Positions 32,919-43,687 of a stretch of 64,000 nt of DNA are shown here, one piece after another (position 1 is the first letter of the stretch; each line of letters starts with the position of its first letter). Origin of the DNA: Shouchella miscanthi (GTDB lineage: Bacteria > Bacillota > Bacilli > Bacillales > Bacillaceae_D); the NCBI RefSeq assembly GCF_007725405.1, contig NZ_CP042163.1, positions 1,984,001-2,048,000 on the forward strand. Reading direction: 5' to 3'. The position numbers and the translations under genes are program-made. The notes under the pieces were generated by a model that had not been told where the DNA came from, did no database searches, and was given only the letters and a program-made list of their open reading frames with translations.

Positions 32919-33615
32919 GTAGACGGTAGCCTAATCCTTTTACAGTGGTAATCCACTGCGGATTGGAAGGCTGCTCCTCGATTTTTTCACGTAGACGCCT
33001 AATATGAACCATTAACGTGTTGTCCGCCCCATAGAATTCTTCTCCCCATACACGTCTAAACAATGTCTCTTTGCTAAGAATTTGATTTGGATTCCGCAAA
33101 AAGCAAGCCATTAAACCTACTTCTTTTGCGGTTAACTCTAAAAGTTGACCGTCTTTTTTTACTTCGGTTTCATGCTCATTCATTGAAAAAGGACCGACTG
33201 TCAGTACGTATTGGTGGTTCGGCTGCTCGAACTCATTCGCGTATGTTCCAGCACGTCGGAGCTGAGCTTTTACACGGTAAGCTACTTCTTTTGGGCTGAA
33301 AGGTTTCGTGATGTAATCATCGCCACCAATAGCCAACCCAAGAATCTTATCAAGTTCGTCTGATTTTGCAGATAGAAATAAGATCGGTATACGGGAAACG
33401 GTGCGAATACTCTTGCATAAATCGTAGCCTTCGCCATCAGGTAACATGATATCTAGAATAGCCAAATCAGGCTTCAATCGCTGAAAACGATCCCATCCTT
33501 CTTTTATACTTCCAGCCGTTTCAATTTGTGTGAGGCCTTCTTTTATTAAGCTTGTTTTGATTAACTGACATAAATCATGTTCATCATCCACAATTAAAAT
33601 GCGAGGTTGTTCCAT
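32908..33615 (-). CDS. OmpR-family response regulator (YxdJ-like)
   Basis: Receiver with D10-D11 and phosphoacceptor D55 in LAILDIMLP, K-loop (DDYITKPF), and a winged helix (LTAKEVGLMACFLRNPNQILSKETLFRRVWGEEFYGADNTLMVHIRRLREKIEEQP). Three ATGs cluster at the start (MMKMEQP); the one at 33615 has the right spacing from AAAGG, so MEQPRILIVDDE is the chosen start. It is divergent from the ABC operon, with an 11-bp direct repeat between them, its probable binding site. Confidence 0.94.
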   Translation of the reverse strand: MEQPRILIVDDEHDLCQLIKTSLIKEGLTQIETAGSIKEGWDRFQRLKPDLAILDIMLPDGEGYDLCKSIRTVSRIPILFLSAKSDELDKILGLAIGGDDYITKPFSPKEVAYRVKAQLRRAGTYANEFEQPNHQYVLTVGPFSMNEHETEVKKDGQLLELTAKEVGLMACFLRNPNQILSKETLFRRVWGEEFYGADNTLMVHIRRLREKIEEQPSNPQWITTVKGLGYRLHGN

Positions 33616-33675
33616 CTTCATCATCCTTTCAAAAAAAGAGGAGCGTTTTCTCTATCATATCAGTGTCTGCCGGTT

Positions 33676-33705
33676 CTTACATGTATTTAAGGTTTTTGTA
33701 AGGTT
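33676..33705. promoter_or_regulatory. Candidate response-regulator binding site upstream of the ABC operon
   Basis: TAAGGTT occurs twice exactly 11 bp apart (33688-33694 and 33699-33705), fitting tandem OmpR-type DNA binding. The same stretch also contains an inverted repeat CTTACA-N15-TGTAAG (33676-33681 with 33697-33702). It lies about 65 bp upstream of the ATPase gene. Confidence 0.5.
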
Positions 33706-33769
33706 AACGTGATTTTGATTTAAGAGTGAAGAGATAAAGTAATAGACAGAAGAAAGAGGTGCTTGGCAA

Positions 33770-34537
33770 ATGGATTCGTTACTCAGTGTTAACCAAATTG
33801 AAAAAACATATGGAAAAGGCTCAACTCGTTTTCACGCCTTAAATCAGATTTCCTTAACGATTGATCATGGAGAATTTGTAGGAGTGATGGGGCCGTCAGG
33901 TTCTGGGAAATCCACGTTGTTGAACGTGCTTGCAACAATTGATTCCCCTACATCAGGTGACATTTTTCTTGGAGAAGAAAATCTAGCGAAGATGGACACG
34001 GAAAGGCTTGCTGATTTTCGTCGAACACACCTAGGGTTTATTTTCCAGGATTATTTCTTGCTTGACTCATTAACGGCCAGAGAGAATATTCTCTTACCTC
34101 TAGCTGTAGCAAAAGAGAACGCTAAAGCAATGAATGAAAAAGTAGAGGCTATTGCAACGATGTTTGGCATTGAATCTCTACTTAATCAATTCCCGTATCA
34201 GCTTTCAGGTGGACAGAAGCAGCGCGTAGCCACTTGCAGAGCGATGGTGACAAATCCAAAAATCATCTTTGCTGATGAACCAACTGGTGCACTTGATTCA
34301 AAAGCCGCATCCGATTTACTAGAAAGCATGAGTAGGCTAAATCAAACTCACGAAACAACGATTATGATGGTGACGCATGATGCGTTTGCAGCAAGCTTTT
34401 GCCGTCGGATTTTATTTATAAATGATGGTCACGTACAGAAAGAATTGATTCGTGGAAATGAATCAAGAAAGGCATTCTTTCAAACAATTCTTGATGAACT
34501 TGCACGTTTAGGTGGTGATGGAGATGACATTCGCTGA
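33770..34537 (+). CDS. ABC transporter ATPase, BceA/YxdL type
   Basis: The 255-aa ATPase has Walker A GPSGSGKST, signature LSGGQKQR, Walker B FADEPTGALDSK and the family Q-loop FQDYFLLDSLTARENILLPLAVAK. It is the nucleotide-binding part of a peptide-antibiotic resistance or sensing transporter. Its end overlaps the permease start by 14 bp. Transcribed away from the regulator-kinase genes with a candidate binding site between. AGAGGTG precedes the ATG. Confidence 0.95.
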   Translation: MDSLLSVNQIEKTYGKGSTRFHALNQISLTIDHGEFVGVMGPSGSGKSTLLNVLATIDSPTSGDIFLGEENLAKMDTERLADFRRTHLGFIFQDYFLLDSLTARENILLPLAVAKENAKAMNEKVEAIATMFGIESLLNQFPYQLSGGQKQRVATCRAMVTNPKIIFADEPTGALDSKAASDLLESMSRLNQTHETTIMMVTHDAFAASFCRRILFINDGHVQKELIRGNESRKAFFQTILDELARLGGDGDDIR

Positions 34538-36392
34538 TATTGCACGGAAGAATATGAAACGGAACGTAAAAAGCTACGGCTTATACATTGGTTCTACCAT
34601 TTTTTCCATCATTGTATACTTCACTTTTGTTACATTGCGATACAACGACGACATTCTAGTAGCATCCGAACAGTCAAGGCAATTAAGTAGCCTTATTACG
34701 GCTTCTACTTTCATTCTGATGGTTTTCGTCGCCATTTTTATTCTGTATTCGAATTCGTTTTTTATTAAGAAACGTAAGAAAGAAATGGCTCTCTACGCTT
34801 TATTAGGGATTCGCAAGAAAACGATCGGGTGGATGCTGTTTTTAGAAAATATGACAATTGGTATTCTTTCACTTGTTATTGGGGTCGGATTAGGGTTTGT
34901 TTTATCTCAATTTTTTCTTTCTCTACTAATGGCGTTAATGGGACTGGATTTTACACTGAGCTTTTCATTTTCTTTTGAAGCGGTCCTTCATACCGTATTG
35001 GTGTTTTTCGTCTTATTTTTAGTGACATCCTTTCAGGGATATCGTGTAATTTATCGGTTTGCACTAATTGATTTGTTTCATGCTGAAAAAAAGGGAGAGG
35101 CGCTTCCACGTGCTCGGCTACTATCGTCGATTTTCGGGATTCTCCTCCTTACAACTGGATACTGGATGGCGTTGCAAGATCTTGCCACATCTATTGTTTG
35201 GAGACAACTTGGGATTGCAACGCCTCTCGTTATAATTGGGCTGACGGTATTAGGCTCGTATCTGCTTTTTCGAAGCGTGCTCGTCTACTTGCTCCATGTC
35301 ATCAAAAGACAAATCCATTGGACATGGAGTGGGTTGAATTTACTGACCGTATCGCAATTGCTTTATCGAATCAAAGGAAACGCGCTTACGTTAACCATTA
35401 TTGCCACATTGAGTGCAACAATCCTTACTGCAGGTGGTGCCGTCTTTAGCATGTATTACAATGTTGAGAAGGATGTTGAGAGGTATTCACCCTTTACCTT
35501 TATGTGGGAAGGCCCCGCGCTAGAAATGGATCAGGAACAAGTTGAGTATGAAACGTCTTTTGTCAGTAAATCGGCACGGGTTATGCTGGGAGACCACGAG
35601 TTCGACTATGCCGTTATAAGCGAATCGACTTTTCTAACCCTTTCACACCAACTTGAATGGGAAGTAACAGAAGAGCTAGCAGATGACCAAATGATCATCG
35701 TTGATGCGTTTTATGATGAACGGTGGTCTGCTAATGTAGAAACGGTGCAGCTGCAGGAGAATGACTACGACGTGATAAGCATGTATGCAGATGCTCTTTT
35801 CAATGTTCGAACAATGGGTGGAACTGCGCTTGTTCTATCAGATTCACAATATGATGCTTTAGAAGCAGAGGAAAAAAGCTACCAAGCAATTCAAGTAGGC
35901 AATTATCAGAATAAGGTAGAGCTATCCCAGGAATTAGCTTCTTCTTCTGAAATAAATCAATTCTCAAGCGCAGTGCAAGATTACAGAGATTCAATGGAAT
36001 CATCTGGGGTACTGATGTTTGTTGGTAGCTTTTTAGGCTTAGTCTTTTTAGCCGCAATGGGAAGCATTATTTACTTCAAGCTCATGACAGAAGTAGAAGA
36101 AGATAAGAAAGCATTCACCATTCTTCATAAAGTAGGTGTATCTAAAAAAGATATGAAGCGAAGCATTCGCCATCAGGTTGGAATGATTTTTGTTGCTCCT
36201 CTTCTTTTAGGATTGCTACATGGAAGTGTTGCTTTAACAGCCTTTTCTAAACTGCTTGATCTTCAGTTATTTGTTCCGGTTCTTTTATGGATGCTTGCCT
36301 ATACGCTCATTTATATAGGTTACTATGTTGTAACCGTACAGAGTGTGAAAAAAACAATCTTTACAACGTTTAAAGGAGGTACTTCAAAATGA
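34524..36392 (+). CDS. ABC transporter permease, FtsX-like BceB/YxdM type
   Basis: A large permease of about 622 residues with around ten membrane helices and one large extracellular domain of about 200 residues (about residues 315-515, acidic), the shape of BceB-type permeases that capture peptide antibiotics. FtsX-like motifs are at the start (ADIARKNMKRNVKSYGLYIGSTIFSI) and the end (AYTLIYIGYYVVTVQSVKK). Starts at 34512 (GTG) and 34518 are possible; ATG 34524 has the best spacing from GGTGG. It overlaps the YxeA-like gene by ATGA. Confidence 0.94.
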   Translation: MTFADIARKNMKRNVKSYGLYIGSTIFSIIVYFTFVTLRYNDDILVASEQSRQLSSLITASTFILMVFVAIFILYSNSFFIKKRKKEMALYALLGIRKKTIGWMLFLENMTIGILSLVIGVGLGFVLSQFFLSLLMALMGLDFTLSFSFSFEAVLHTVLVFFVLFLVTSFQGYRVIYRFALIDLFHAEKKGEALPRARLLSSIFGILLLTTGYWMALQDLATSIVWRQLGIATPLVIIGLTVLGSYLLFRSVLVYLLHVIKRQIHWTWSGLNLLTVSQLLYRIKGNALTLTIIATLSATILTAGGAVFSMYYNVEKDVERYSPFTFMWEGPALEMDQEQVEYETSFVSKSARVMLGDHEFDYAVISESTFLTLSHQLEWEVTEELADDQMIIVDAFYDERWSANVETVQLQENDYDVISMYADALFNVRTMGGTALVLSDSQYDALEAEEKSYQAIQVGNYQNKVELSQELASSSEINQFSSAVQDYRDSMESSGVLMFVGSFLGLVFLAAMGSIIYFKLMTEVEEDKKAFTILHKVGVSKKDMKRSIRHQVGMIFVAPLLLGLLHGSVALTAFSKLLDLQLFVPVLLWMLAYTLIYIGYYVVTVQSVKKTIFTTFKGGTSK

Positions 36393-36757
36393 AAAAAGGG
36401 ATTGGTATTGTACTTGTCATCGTCCTGCTCTTTGTTGGAGCGGTGGTAGCATTGGCAACAATGGATCTAAACCGTCTTGGCAAAGAGAATATGTATGTTC
36501 AAATAAGTGATTATGTTGAAATGGAAGAAACTCGTCTTGACTCTGGTGAAGTGGTATCCCGGTATTGGTATGAACTTCCTGCTATTGATGAAGCAGGTAA
36601 TTCCACAATCGTACAATTTTCAGCTACGAGAGAATTACGAAAAGAAGCTTACCTGATGCTTTATGTGAAAAACGACGATGACGTAACGTCTTATGACGAA
36701 GTAAAGTGGGAAGACATTCCTGCTGGGGCACAAGACAAATTGTTACAGGTGCCATAA
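36389..36757 (+). CDS. YxeA-family protein (DUF1093)
   Basis: The 122-aa protein has an N-terminal membrane anchor (about 4-26) and an external beta-rich YxeA/DUF1093 domain: MYVQISDYVEMEETRLDSGEVVSRYWYELPAIDEAGNSTIVQFSATRELRKEAYLMLYVKNDDDVTSYDEVKWEDIP pattern. In B. subtilis the yxdJK-yxdLM-yxeA genes are in the same order as here (regulator, kinase, ATPase, permease, YxeA), which supports the assignment. Its role is unknown. AAAGGAGG is placed 9 bp before the ATG; terminator follows. Confidence 0.9.
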   Translation: MKKGIGIVLVIVLLFVGAVVALATMDLNRLGKENMYVQISDYVEMEETRLDSGEVVSRYWYELPAIDEAGNSTIVQFSATRELRKEAYLMLYVKNDDDVTSYDEVKWEDIPAGAQDKLLQVP

Positions 36758-36793
36758 AGTTTGATTCTCGAAGAAAAGAAGCAGTAAAGAGTC

Positions 36794-36820
36794 CAGGGTG
36801 CAAAGATGCACCCTGTTTTT
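36794..36820 (+). terminator. Terminator of the Yxd-type ABC operon
   Basis: Perfect 9-bp stem CAGGGTGCA/TGCACCCTG with loop AAGA followed by TTTTTGTTG. Confidence 0.9.
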
Positions 36821-36984
36821 GTTGTACGTATCTAGTTGAATAGGGATGACACGCATCACCATCCTAAAAAAAGAAAGAAATTAGCGTTTCATTCCCATTA
36901 TGACGGGGGAGGAGTTTAACGAAGTGTTCACTTCCGCTTTTATTATAATTTTTAGTAAACAATGGTAAACCAATATATGAGAAG

Positions 36985-37154
36985 ATTCGATCTTATCATT
37001 AATAACGGTCATTTTTATAACTCATGATTTAGATTTGGCAACTTCGTGCGATAAAATCTATTCGCTAAACGAGGAAGGAATGAACGTAATAACTTCTCAA
37101 TCAGAAGGAAATTTGTCTCAAACGATTATGAATTCTCTTGAAAAGGGAAGGTGA
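36985..37154 (+). pseudogene. C-terminal remnant of an ABC transporter ATPase
   Basis: After an in-frame stop near 36981 the frame reads EDSILSLI then TVIFITHDLDLATSCDKIYSL and ends SLEKGR at a TGA (37152-37154). ITHDLDLA is the H-loop region of an ABC ATPase, and the sequence before it (Walker A, signature, Walker B) is missing. The remnant is fused in position to the membrane thioredoxin gene, with which it was probably co-transcribed, as in putative bacteriocin-export (lactococcin 972-type) clusters. That link is an inference. Confidence 0.7.
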
Positions 37155-37159
37155 TTAAA

Positions 37160-37588
37160 GTGAAAAAAATAACGGTCATTTTGGCTGCAATCTTAACAAT
37201 GGTATTTATTGGTTTCGTCTCTGTAAGTAATTTAGTAGCAACTGAAGCATCGTTATACAAAACAGTAACCTCAGATCTGCTAAAAGAAAAGCAAGAGAAT
37301 CAAGATAGCTTTATAGCGTATTTCTATCAGAAAAACTGCGCACCATGCCAACAAGTAAGACCAATTATTAATGATTATATTGAGGAAACACAAAATGAAG
37401 TATTAGCAGTTGATATAAATGAGGATGAAAATAAAAATCTCTTAATAGAGGGTTTTGATATTGATAGTACGCCAATAGTCATTTTTGTTGATTCAGGAAA
37501 AGAGCAAGAAAGGTTTTCGTCTGTTTTTGGTGAGGAAGAGTTTAAAGAGAGAGCAAGTAAAGTTTATTCCAAAGACGGGGTTAACTAA
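37160..37588 (+). CDS. Membrane-anchored thioredoxin-like protein
   Basis: The 142-aa protein has one N-terminal membrane helix (residues 4-24) and a thioredoxin fold with the redox motif C60-A-P-C63 in AYFYQKNCAPCQQVRPII, and the cis-proline strand IDSTPIVIFV. The active site faces outside, so it is probably an extracytoplasmic thiol-disulphide oxidoreductase. Frame is open from GTG 37151, but GTG 37160 has the correct distance from AAGGGAAGG. It overlaps or follows the dead ATPase end by 6 bp. Confidence 0.82.
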   Translation: MKKITVILAAILTMVFIGFVSVSNLVATEASLYKTVTSDLLKEKQENQDSFIAYFYQKNCAPCQQVRPIINDYIEETQNEVLAVDINEDENKNLLIEGFDIDSTPIVIFVDSGKEQERFSSVFGEEEFKERASKVYSKDGVN

Positions 37589-37782
37589 AGACTAATTCAA
37601 GATTTAGTAATCTTTGAACCTGAAATTATTTAAGAAGGAATGAGAGTCAATAGGATGTTAGGAAGTAGTTGAAATGCTATTGGTTATGAAAAAGACCAGT
37701 TATTGTAAAAGGTTTGCGGATAATTGATTGACATTTCCTTTTATTGCAACTAAAATAATAACTGAATTCAATAATTACTAAC
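37589..37782 (+). other. Leader region containing the thiC promoter
   Basis: No gene recognised here; apart from the promoter boxes at 37728-37756 no further structure was seen. Confidence 0.4.
37728..37756 (+). promoter_or_regulatory. SigA promoter of thiC
   Basis: TTGACA at 37728-37733, 17-bp spacer, TAAAAT at 37751-37756; the riboswitch begins about 27 bp later. Confidence 0.85.
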
Positions 37783-37880
37783 TAGGGGAGTCCAATGAGT
37801 TGGGCTGAGAGGGAAGCGCGATGAAGCTTCTTGACTCTTTGGACCTGATCTGGATCATGCCAGCGTAGGGAAGTTAACGG
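37783..37880 (+). ncRNA. TPP riboswitch (thi box)
   Basis: The conserved thi-box parts are present in order: GGGGAGTCC, GGGCTGAGAGGGA, then a variable P3a hairpin, CTTTGGACCTGATCTGGATCATGCCAGCG and TAGGGAAG. It senses thiamine pyrophosphate. With ligand bound it would favour the terminator at 37923-37952 and stop thiC transcription. This is the standard arrangement in Bacillus. Confidence 0.97.
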
Positions 37881-37922
37881 TTATGCACTTTACGCGTACC
37901 GTCTTCTATTTATGTATGTGAT

Positions 37923-37952
37923 GCTAGGTTCAAAATGAGAACCTAGCTTTTT
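37923..37952 (+). terminator. Riboswitch-controlled terminator
   Basis: Perfect 9-bp stem GCTAGGTTC/GAACCTAGC with loop AAAATGA followed by TTTTTGG, between the thi box and thiC. It is the off-state hairpin of the riboswitch. Confidence 0.88.
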
Positions 37953-37978
37953 GGCGTGGACGAAGGTTCGATCTTTGA

Positions 37979-39781
<1,803 letters not shown>

Positions 39782-39812
39782 TAAAGTAAAGGAGGAGTCT
39801 CTTAAGAAGAAA

Positions 39813-39974
39813 GTGTGCAGCTTGGACCGAGAGATGGAGCAGATACGACGGCGAATGATTGATTTGCAGAATCAAAAATATCTTTTGCAATCGGAATGCG
39901 AACATCAATTTTCTGGGAACACTCATTTCATTCGTTGCTACATATGCGGGAAAGTAGAAGTGCTTTATTATTAA
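39813..39974 (+). CDS. Small zinc-ribbon-like protein
   Basis: The 53-aa frame ends with C-E-H near residue 34 and C-Y-I-C-G at residues 46-50, a likely zinc-binding C-x-H...C-x2-C site, after an Arg/Gln-rich helix (DREMEQIRRRMIDLQNQKYLLQSE). A good AGGAGGAG lies upstream, but the nearest in-frame start, GTG 39813, is 16 bp away; no ATG is in frame before residue 8, so the start is uncertain. It lies 31 bp after thiC; co-transcription by the same riboswitch is possible. A terminator follows. Confidence 0.5.
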   Translation: MCSLDREMEQIRRRMIDLQNQKYLLQSECEHQFSGNTHFIRCYICGKVEVLYY

Positions 39975-39985
39975 CTGGCTAAATA

Positions 39986-40020
39986 AAGAAAGCGGTCCGC
40001 ATGAGCGAACCGCTTTCTTC
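39986..40020. terminator. Bidirectional terminator
   Basis: AAGAAAGCGGT pairs with ACCGCTTTCTT over a GCG/CGC core and a 4-nt ATGA loop; T-rich on both outer sides. It serves the small zinc-ribbon gene and the collagen-like gene. Confidence 0.85.
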
Positions 40021-40024
40021 GTCG

Positions 40025-41125
<1,101 letters not shown>

Positions 41126-41126
41126 T

Positions 41127-41135
41127 TATCCTATG
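41127..41135 (-). promoter_or_regulatory. Possible SigK-type -10 of the collagen-like gene
   Basis: On the minus strand CATAGGATA fits CATANNNTA of late mother-cell SigK promoters, about 83 bp before the ATG. The AC -35 is only 12-13 bp away instead of the normal 15-16, so this is tentative. Confidence 0.3.
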
Positions 41136-41189
41136 AAACGAAAAAGAGTTTTGCCTGTGCTTTTTAAGTGTTTTATCATTCGGATTTAA
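41133..41189 (+). CDS. Possible 18-aa cationic micropeptide
   Basis: ATG at 41133 has GGAGGTG 9 bp upstream and opens an 18-codon frame reading MKRKRVLPVLFKCFIIRI. The peptide is basic then hydrophobic. There is no terminator after it and it overlaps the candidate SigK site on the other strand, so coding is uncertain. Confidence 0.2.
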   Translation: MKRKRVLPVLFKCFIIRI

Positions 41190-41375
41190 AGTGTAAATAT
41201 TTCATAAAAGTAAGCTGTAGGAACGAGTAGTCTCTTCATTTTATGAATTTAGTAGGACGGGTGAATGCTTTCCATTATAATGGAGACATTTGGTTTCATT
41301 AGTAAAACGATGAAACATACTAGCGCTTAGTACGTAAGTAAATGTTATGGTAATAGAAAATATAAAAGGAAAGAG

Positions 41376-41612
41376 TTGAACGTGATGTTGTGGATAATGG
41401 CACAAGACAAAGAGAGAATCAGTCATGTTATTGAGGTTTCGATTTCTGGAAAGAAAATTATGGGTGTTGGTAGTGCTGGATTAAATGAGTGGGGTAATTT
41501 GTTAGGGAAATACGATTCTAAAGAACGGGCGATGGAAGTGCTTGAGGACATTCATCGTACAATCGCGAATAGTAGCCAATTCGCTATAACGTATACAATG
41601 CCAACAGATTAA
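41376..41612 (+). CDS. Small conserved soluble protein, unknown function
   Basis: The 78-aa protein has a beta start (RISHVIEVSISGKKIMGVGS) and a helical part with the motif LGKYDSKERAMEVLEDIHRTI, which is common in small Firmicute proteins of unknown role. TTG 41376 is 5 bp after AAAGGA and is kept; ATG 41385 is 14 bp away, and GTG 41382 is 11 bp. Followed 32 bp later by the DUF4181 gene, so the two are probably co-transcribed. Confidence 0.6.
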   Translation: MNVMLWIMAQDKERISHVIEVSISGKKIMGVGSAGLNEWGNLLGKYDSKERAMEVLEDIHRTIANSSQFAITYTMPTD

Positions 41613-41644
41613 GAGCGCTCTAAAATGAAAGGAGGGCTAGTTTG

Positions 41645-42055
41645 ATGAATACAGAGTCTGTTTTCGGAATCGAATTTCTTTTTATTAGTCTAGCTGTAGT
41701 TGTGCTGTTACTGTGGTTCTTTCAAATTGTCATGAGAAGGTGGTTTCAAGTGGAAAAGAAACCATTTTTCTCATATAACCATGTGAACCGAAAGCATGCA
41801 AAATGGGATTATGGTATTCGAATCTCTTTTATGGTCGTACTAATTGTTAATTTGGTACTGACTCTCAGCATGCAAAACTGGTTAATTGAACCTTGGTATC
41901 TACTTATTATTTTTTTAATTCTGTTAGCGTCGGTACGGGCTATTTTTGAAAAAAAGTATGCAGAGAATAAAAACGAATACAAATTAACATTGAGCCAACT
42001 TCTTTTTTCCGTTTTTCTAATAGGAATATTTATTTTTATTATGATAAATTTTTAG
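41645..42055 (+). CDS. DUF4181 membrane protein
   Basis: The 136-aa protein has four hydrophobic segments (about 8-26, 60-80, 85-102, 115-135). The segment MRRWFQVEKKPFFSYNHVNRKHAKWDYGIR (about 29-58) is the DUF4181 signature. The role is unknown. AAAGGAGGG lies 9 bp before ATG 41645, 6 before TTG 41642; ATG is chosen. It is located between a small soluble protein and the INA-repeat protein. Confidence 0.82.
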   Translation: MNTESVFGIEFLFISLAVVVLLLWFFQIVMRRWFQVEKKPFFSYNHVNRKHAKWDYGIRISFMVVLIVNLVLTLSMQNWLIEPWYLLIIFLILLASVRAIFEKKYAENKNEYKLTLSQLLFSVFLIGIFIFIMINF

Positions 42056-42120
42056 AATAATCGTTCGCCTTCTCTTTCTAGATTGTGAAGTTCGTATATG
42101 AAAAGAGAGGGGAAGTAAAA

Positions 42121-43626
42121 ATGATTCATTTAACAAGTGCGCTTCAAATTGAACAGCAGATCATTGATATTGGAGACGGAGGGGAATACGAGACCATTAC
42201 CGCAGCGATTGAAGAACTCCTTACAAGTGGGGCAACGCACAATAATTCAAGTATTACACTCAATCTTTTAAAAGGTTTTGTGCTAAAGGAACAAATTCAC
42301 GTTGAAAATATGAATCTTGATTGGATTACAATTATTAGTGAAGATTCCGTTGTGCCGATTCAAGCATCAGCCATTTCAAAAACGTTAATTGAATCGAGGA
42401 GACCTGCTTTTTTTGGACGTAATCAAGCTACGCTGCCAACGATAGGCGTTTTATTTGAATATGATATGCAGACTGTTCGGTGTGATGGCATTACGGTAGC
42501 TTTTGGATCGAAAGTGCAATTACTTCCTGGTGCTGGTGTGAACTATGCTGATCGAGGGCTTGGTGCTTATTATCATTCTGAAGCTTTTTGCTATATGGAA
42601 GGCTTAACAGAAGGAGGAGGGGGAATAGGAGCTGGCGATGTAACGGGTGTATCCTTTCGTTATTGTTCCAATCGTGCTTTTATGGCGTCCTTTGGATCGA
42701 AAATAAATTGTGCCAGGTCTATTCTTGATTACTGTAGCGGCGACAATGCTGTTTATGCTATTTGGGGGTCTTTTTGCGATATTTATCAATCAAATGTGAG
42801 TCATGCTACAAATACAGCTGTCCATAGCAGAGATGGCTCGAAAGTAAATGCTCGTGAAACAAATGTATCCCACTCTAATAGAGGGTTTCATGCGCTTCAC
42901 AATGGCACTATTAATGCACGCTATTCTGCTACGAAGTGGGCAGGAGATGGAGCAAAGAACTGTAGAGGCTATGGTGTCATGGCAACATACAATTCACAAA
43001 TCGATGCTGCTGATTTACCAGTAGATGGCTCACATAGAGGATTCCATGCTTCTACTGGATCAACCATTAACGCTAGTACATCATCTGCCAAAAATTGTAC
43101 AATCGGCTACCATGCTACAGGGGCGAGCACGATTAATGCTCAAGAAAGTGATGCGAGTGGAGCAAGCTGGGAAGGCTTTTTTGCGGAAAAAGGAAGTATA
43201 ATAAATGCTGATCGATCCGCTGCGAATGATTGTCGAGAAGGTTTTAGTGCCCGATTTAATTCAACGATTAACGCAGATACATCTAGTGCCCAGCGAGCGA
43301 GAAATCATGGATTCCTTGCTAACGAAACGTCTACCATTCAAGCAAGAAACAGTGTCGCCAGTCAAGCGATGATAAATGGGTTTCTTGCAACAAGATCTTC
43401 AACGATTAACGCTCGTGGTTCGAATGCCCGTTTATGCAGTGGGAATGGGTTTAGGGCAGAGGAAGGGTCGAGTCTAAATGCTAATTCAGGAGATGCTTCA
43501 GGTAGTGGCGAAGAAGGTTTAGATGTTTTTAGAGGATCTTTTATTTCGGCTCAAAACTCTATCGGCAGTCTTAGATCGCCAGAACGATTAAATCAGCTTA
43601 CGCGAGAAGGGGCCATCTTTCGTTAA
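42121..43626 (+). CDS. Beta-helix-like protein with tandem GFxA..STINA repeats
   Basis: The 501-aa protein has no signal peptide. Residues 1-30 carry the entry pattern IDIGDGGEYETITAAIEELL, as in pectate-lyase-like beta helices, and residues 100-250 have beta turns. From about residue 255 nine or so repeats of 22-23 residues follow, with consensus G-F-x-A-x-x-x-S-T-I-N-A-x-x-S-x-A-x(5)-G: for example GFSARFNSTINADTSSAQRARNH and GFLATRSSTINARGSNARLCSGN. A stacked beta-helix with one turn per repeat is likely. GAGAGGGGAAG precedes ATG 42121; a longer frame at 42085 is rejected. A terminator follows. I do not recognise an enzymatic family; phage-tail-like or surface roles are possible. Confidence 0.72.
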   Translation: MIHLTSALQIEQQIIDIGDGGEYETITAAIEELLTSGATHNNSSITLNLLKGFVLKEQIHVENMNLDWITIISEDSVVPIQASAISKTLIESRRPAFFGRNQATLPTIGVLFEYDMQTVRCDGITVAFGSKVQLLPGAGVNYADRGLGAYYHSEAFCYMEGLTEGGGGIGAGDVTGVSFRYCSNRAFMASFGSKINCARSILDYCSGDNAVYAIWGSFCDIYQSNVSHATNTAVHSRDGSKVNARETNVSHSNRGFHALHNGTINARYSATKWAGDGAKNCRGYGVMATYNSQIDAADLPVDGSHRGFHASTGSTINASTSSAKNCTIGYHATGASTINAQESDASGASWEGFFAEKGSIINADRSAANDCREGFSARFNSTINADTSSAQRARNHGFLANETSTIQARNSVASQAMINGFLATRSSTINARGSNARLCSGNGFRAEEGSSLNANSGDASGSGEEGLDVFRGSFISAQNSIGSLRSPERLNQLTREGAIFR

Positions 43627-43641
43627 TGTATAGACTTAGTT

Positions 43642-43680
43642 AAAGAAAGCACCGACACATTGTTGGTGCTTTCTTTATGT
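43642..43680 (+). terminator. Terminator of the beta-helix gene
   Basis: AAAGAAAGCACC pairs with GGTGCTTTCTTT through a 15-bp imperfect stem with a short loop (43642-43676). Confidence 0.8.
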
Positions 43681-43687
43681 AACTACC

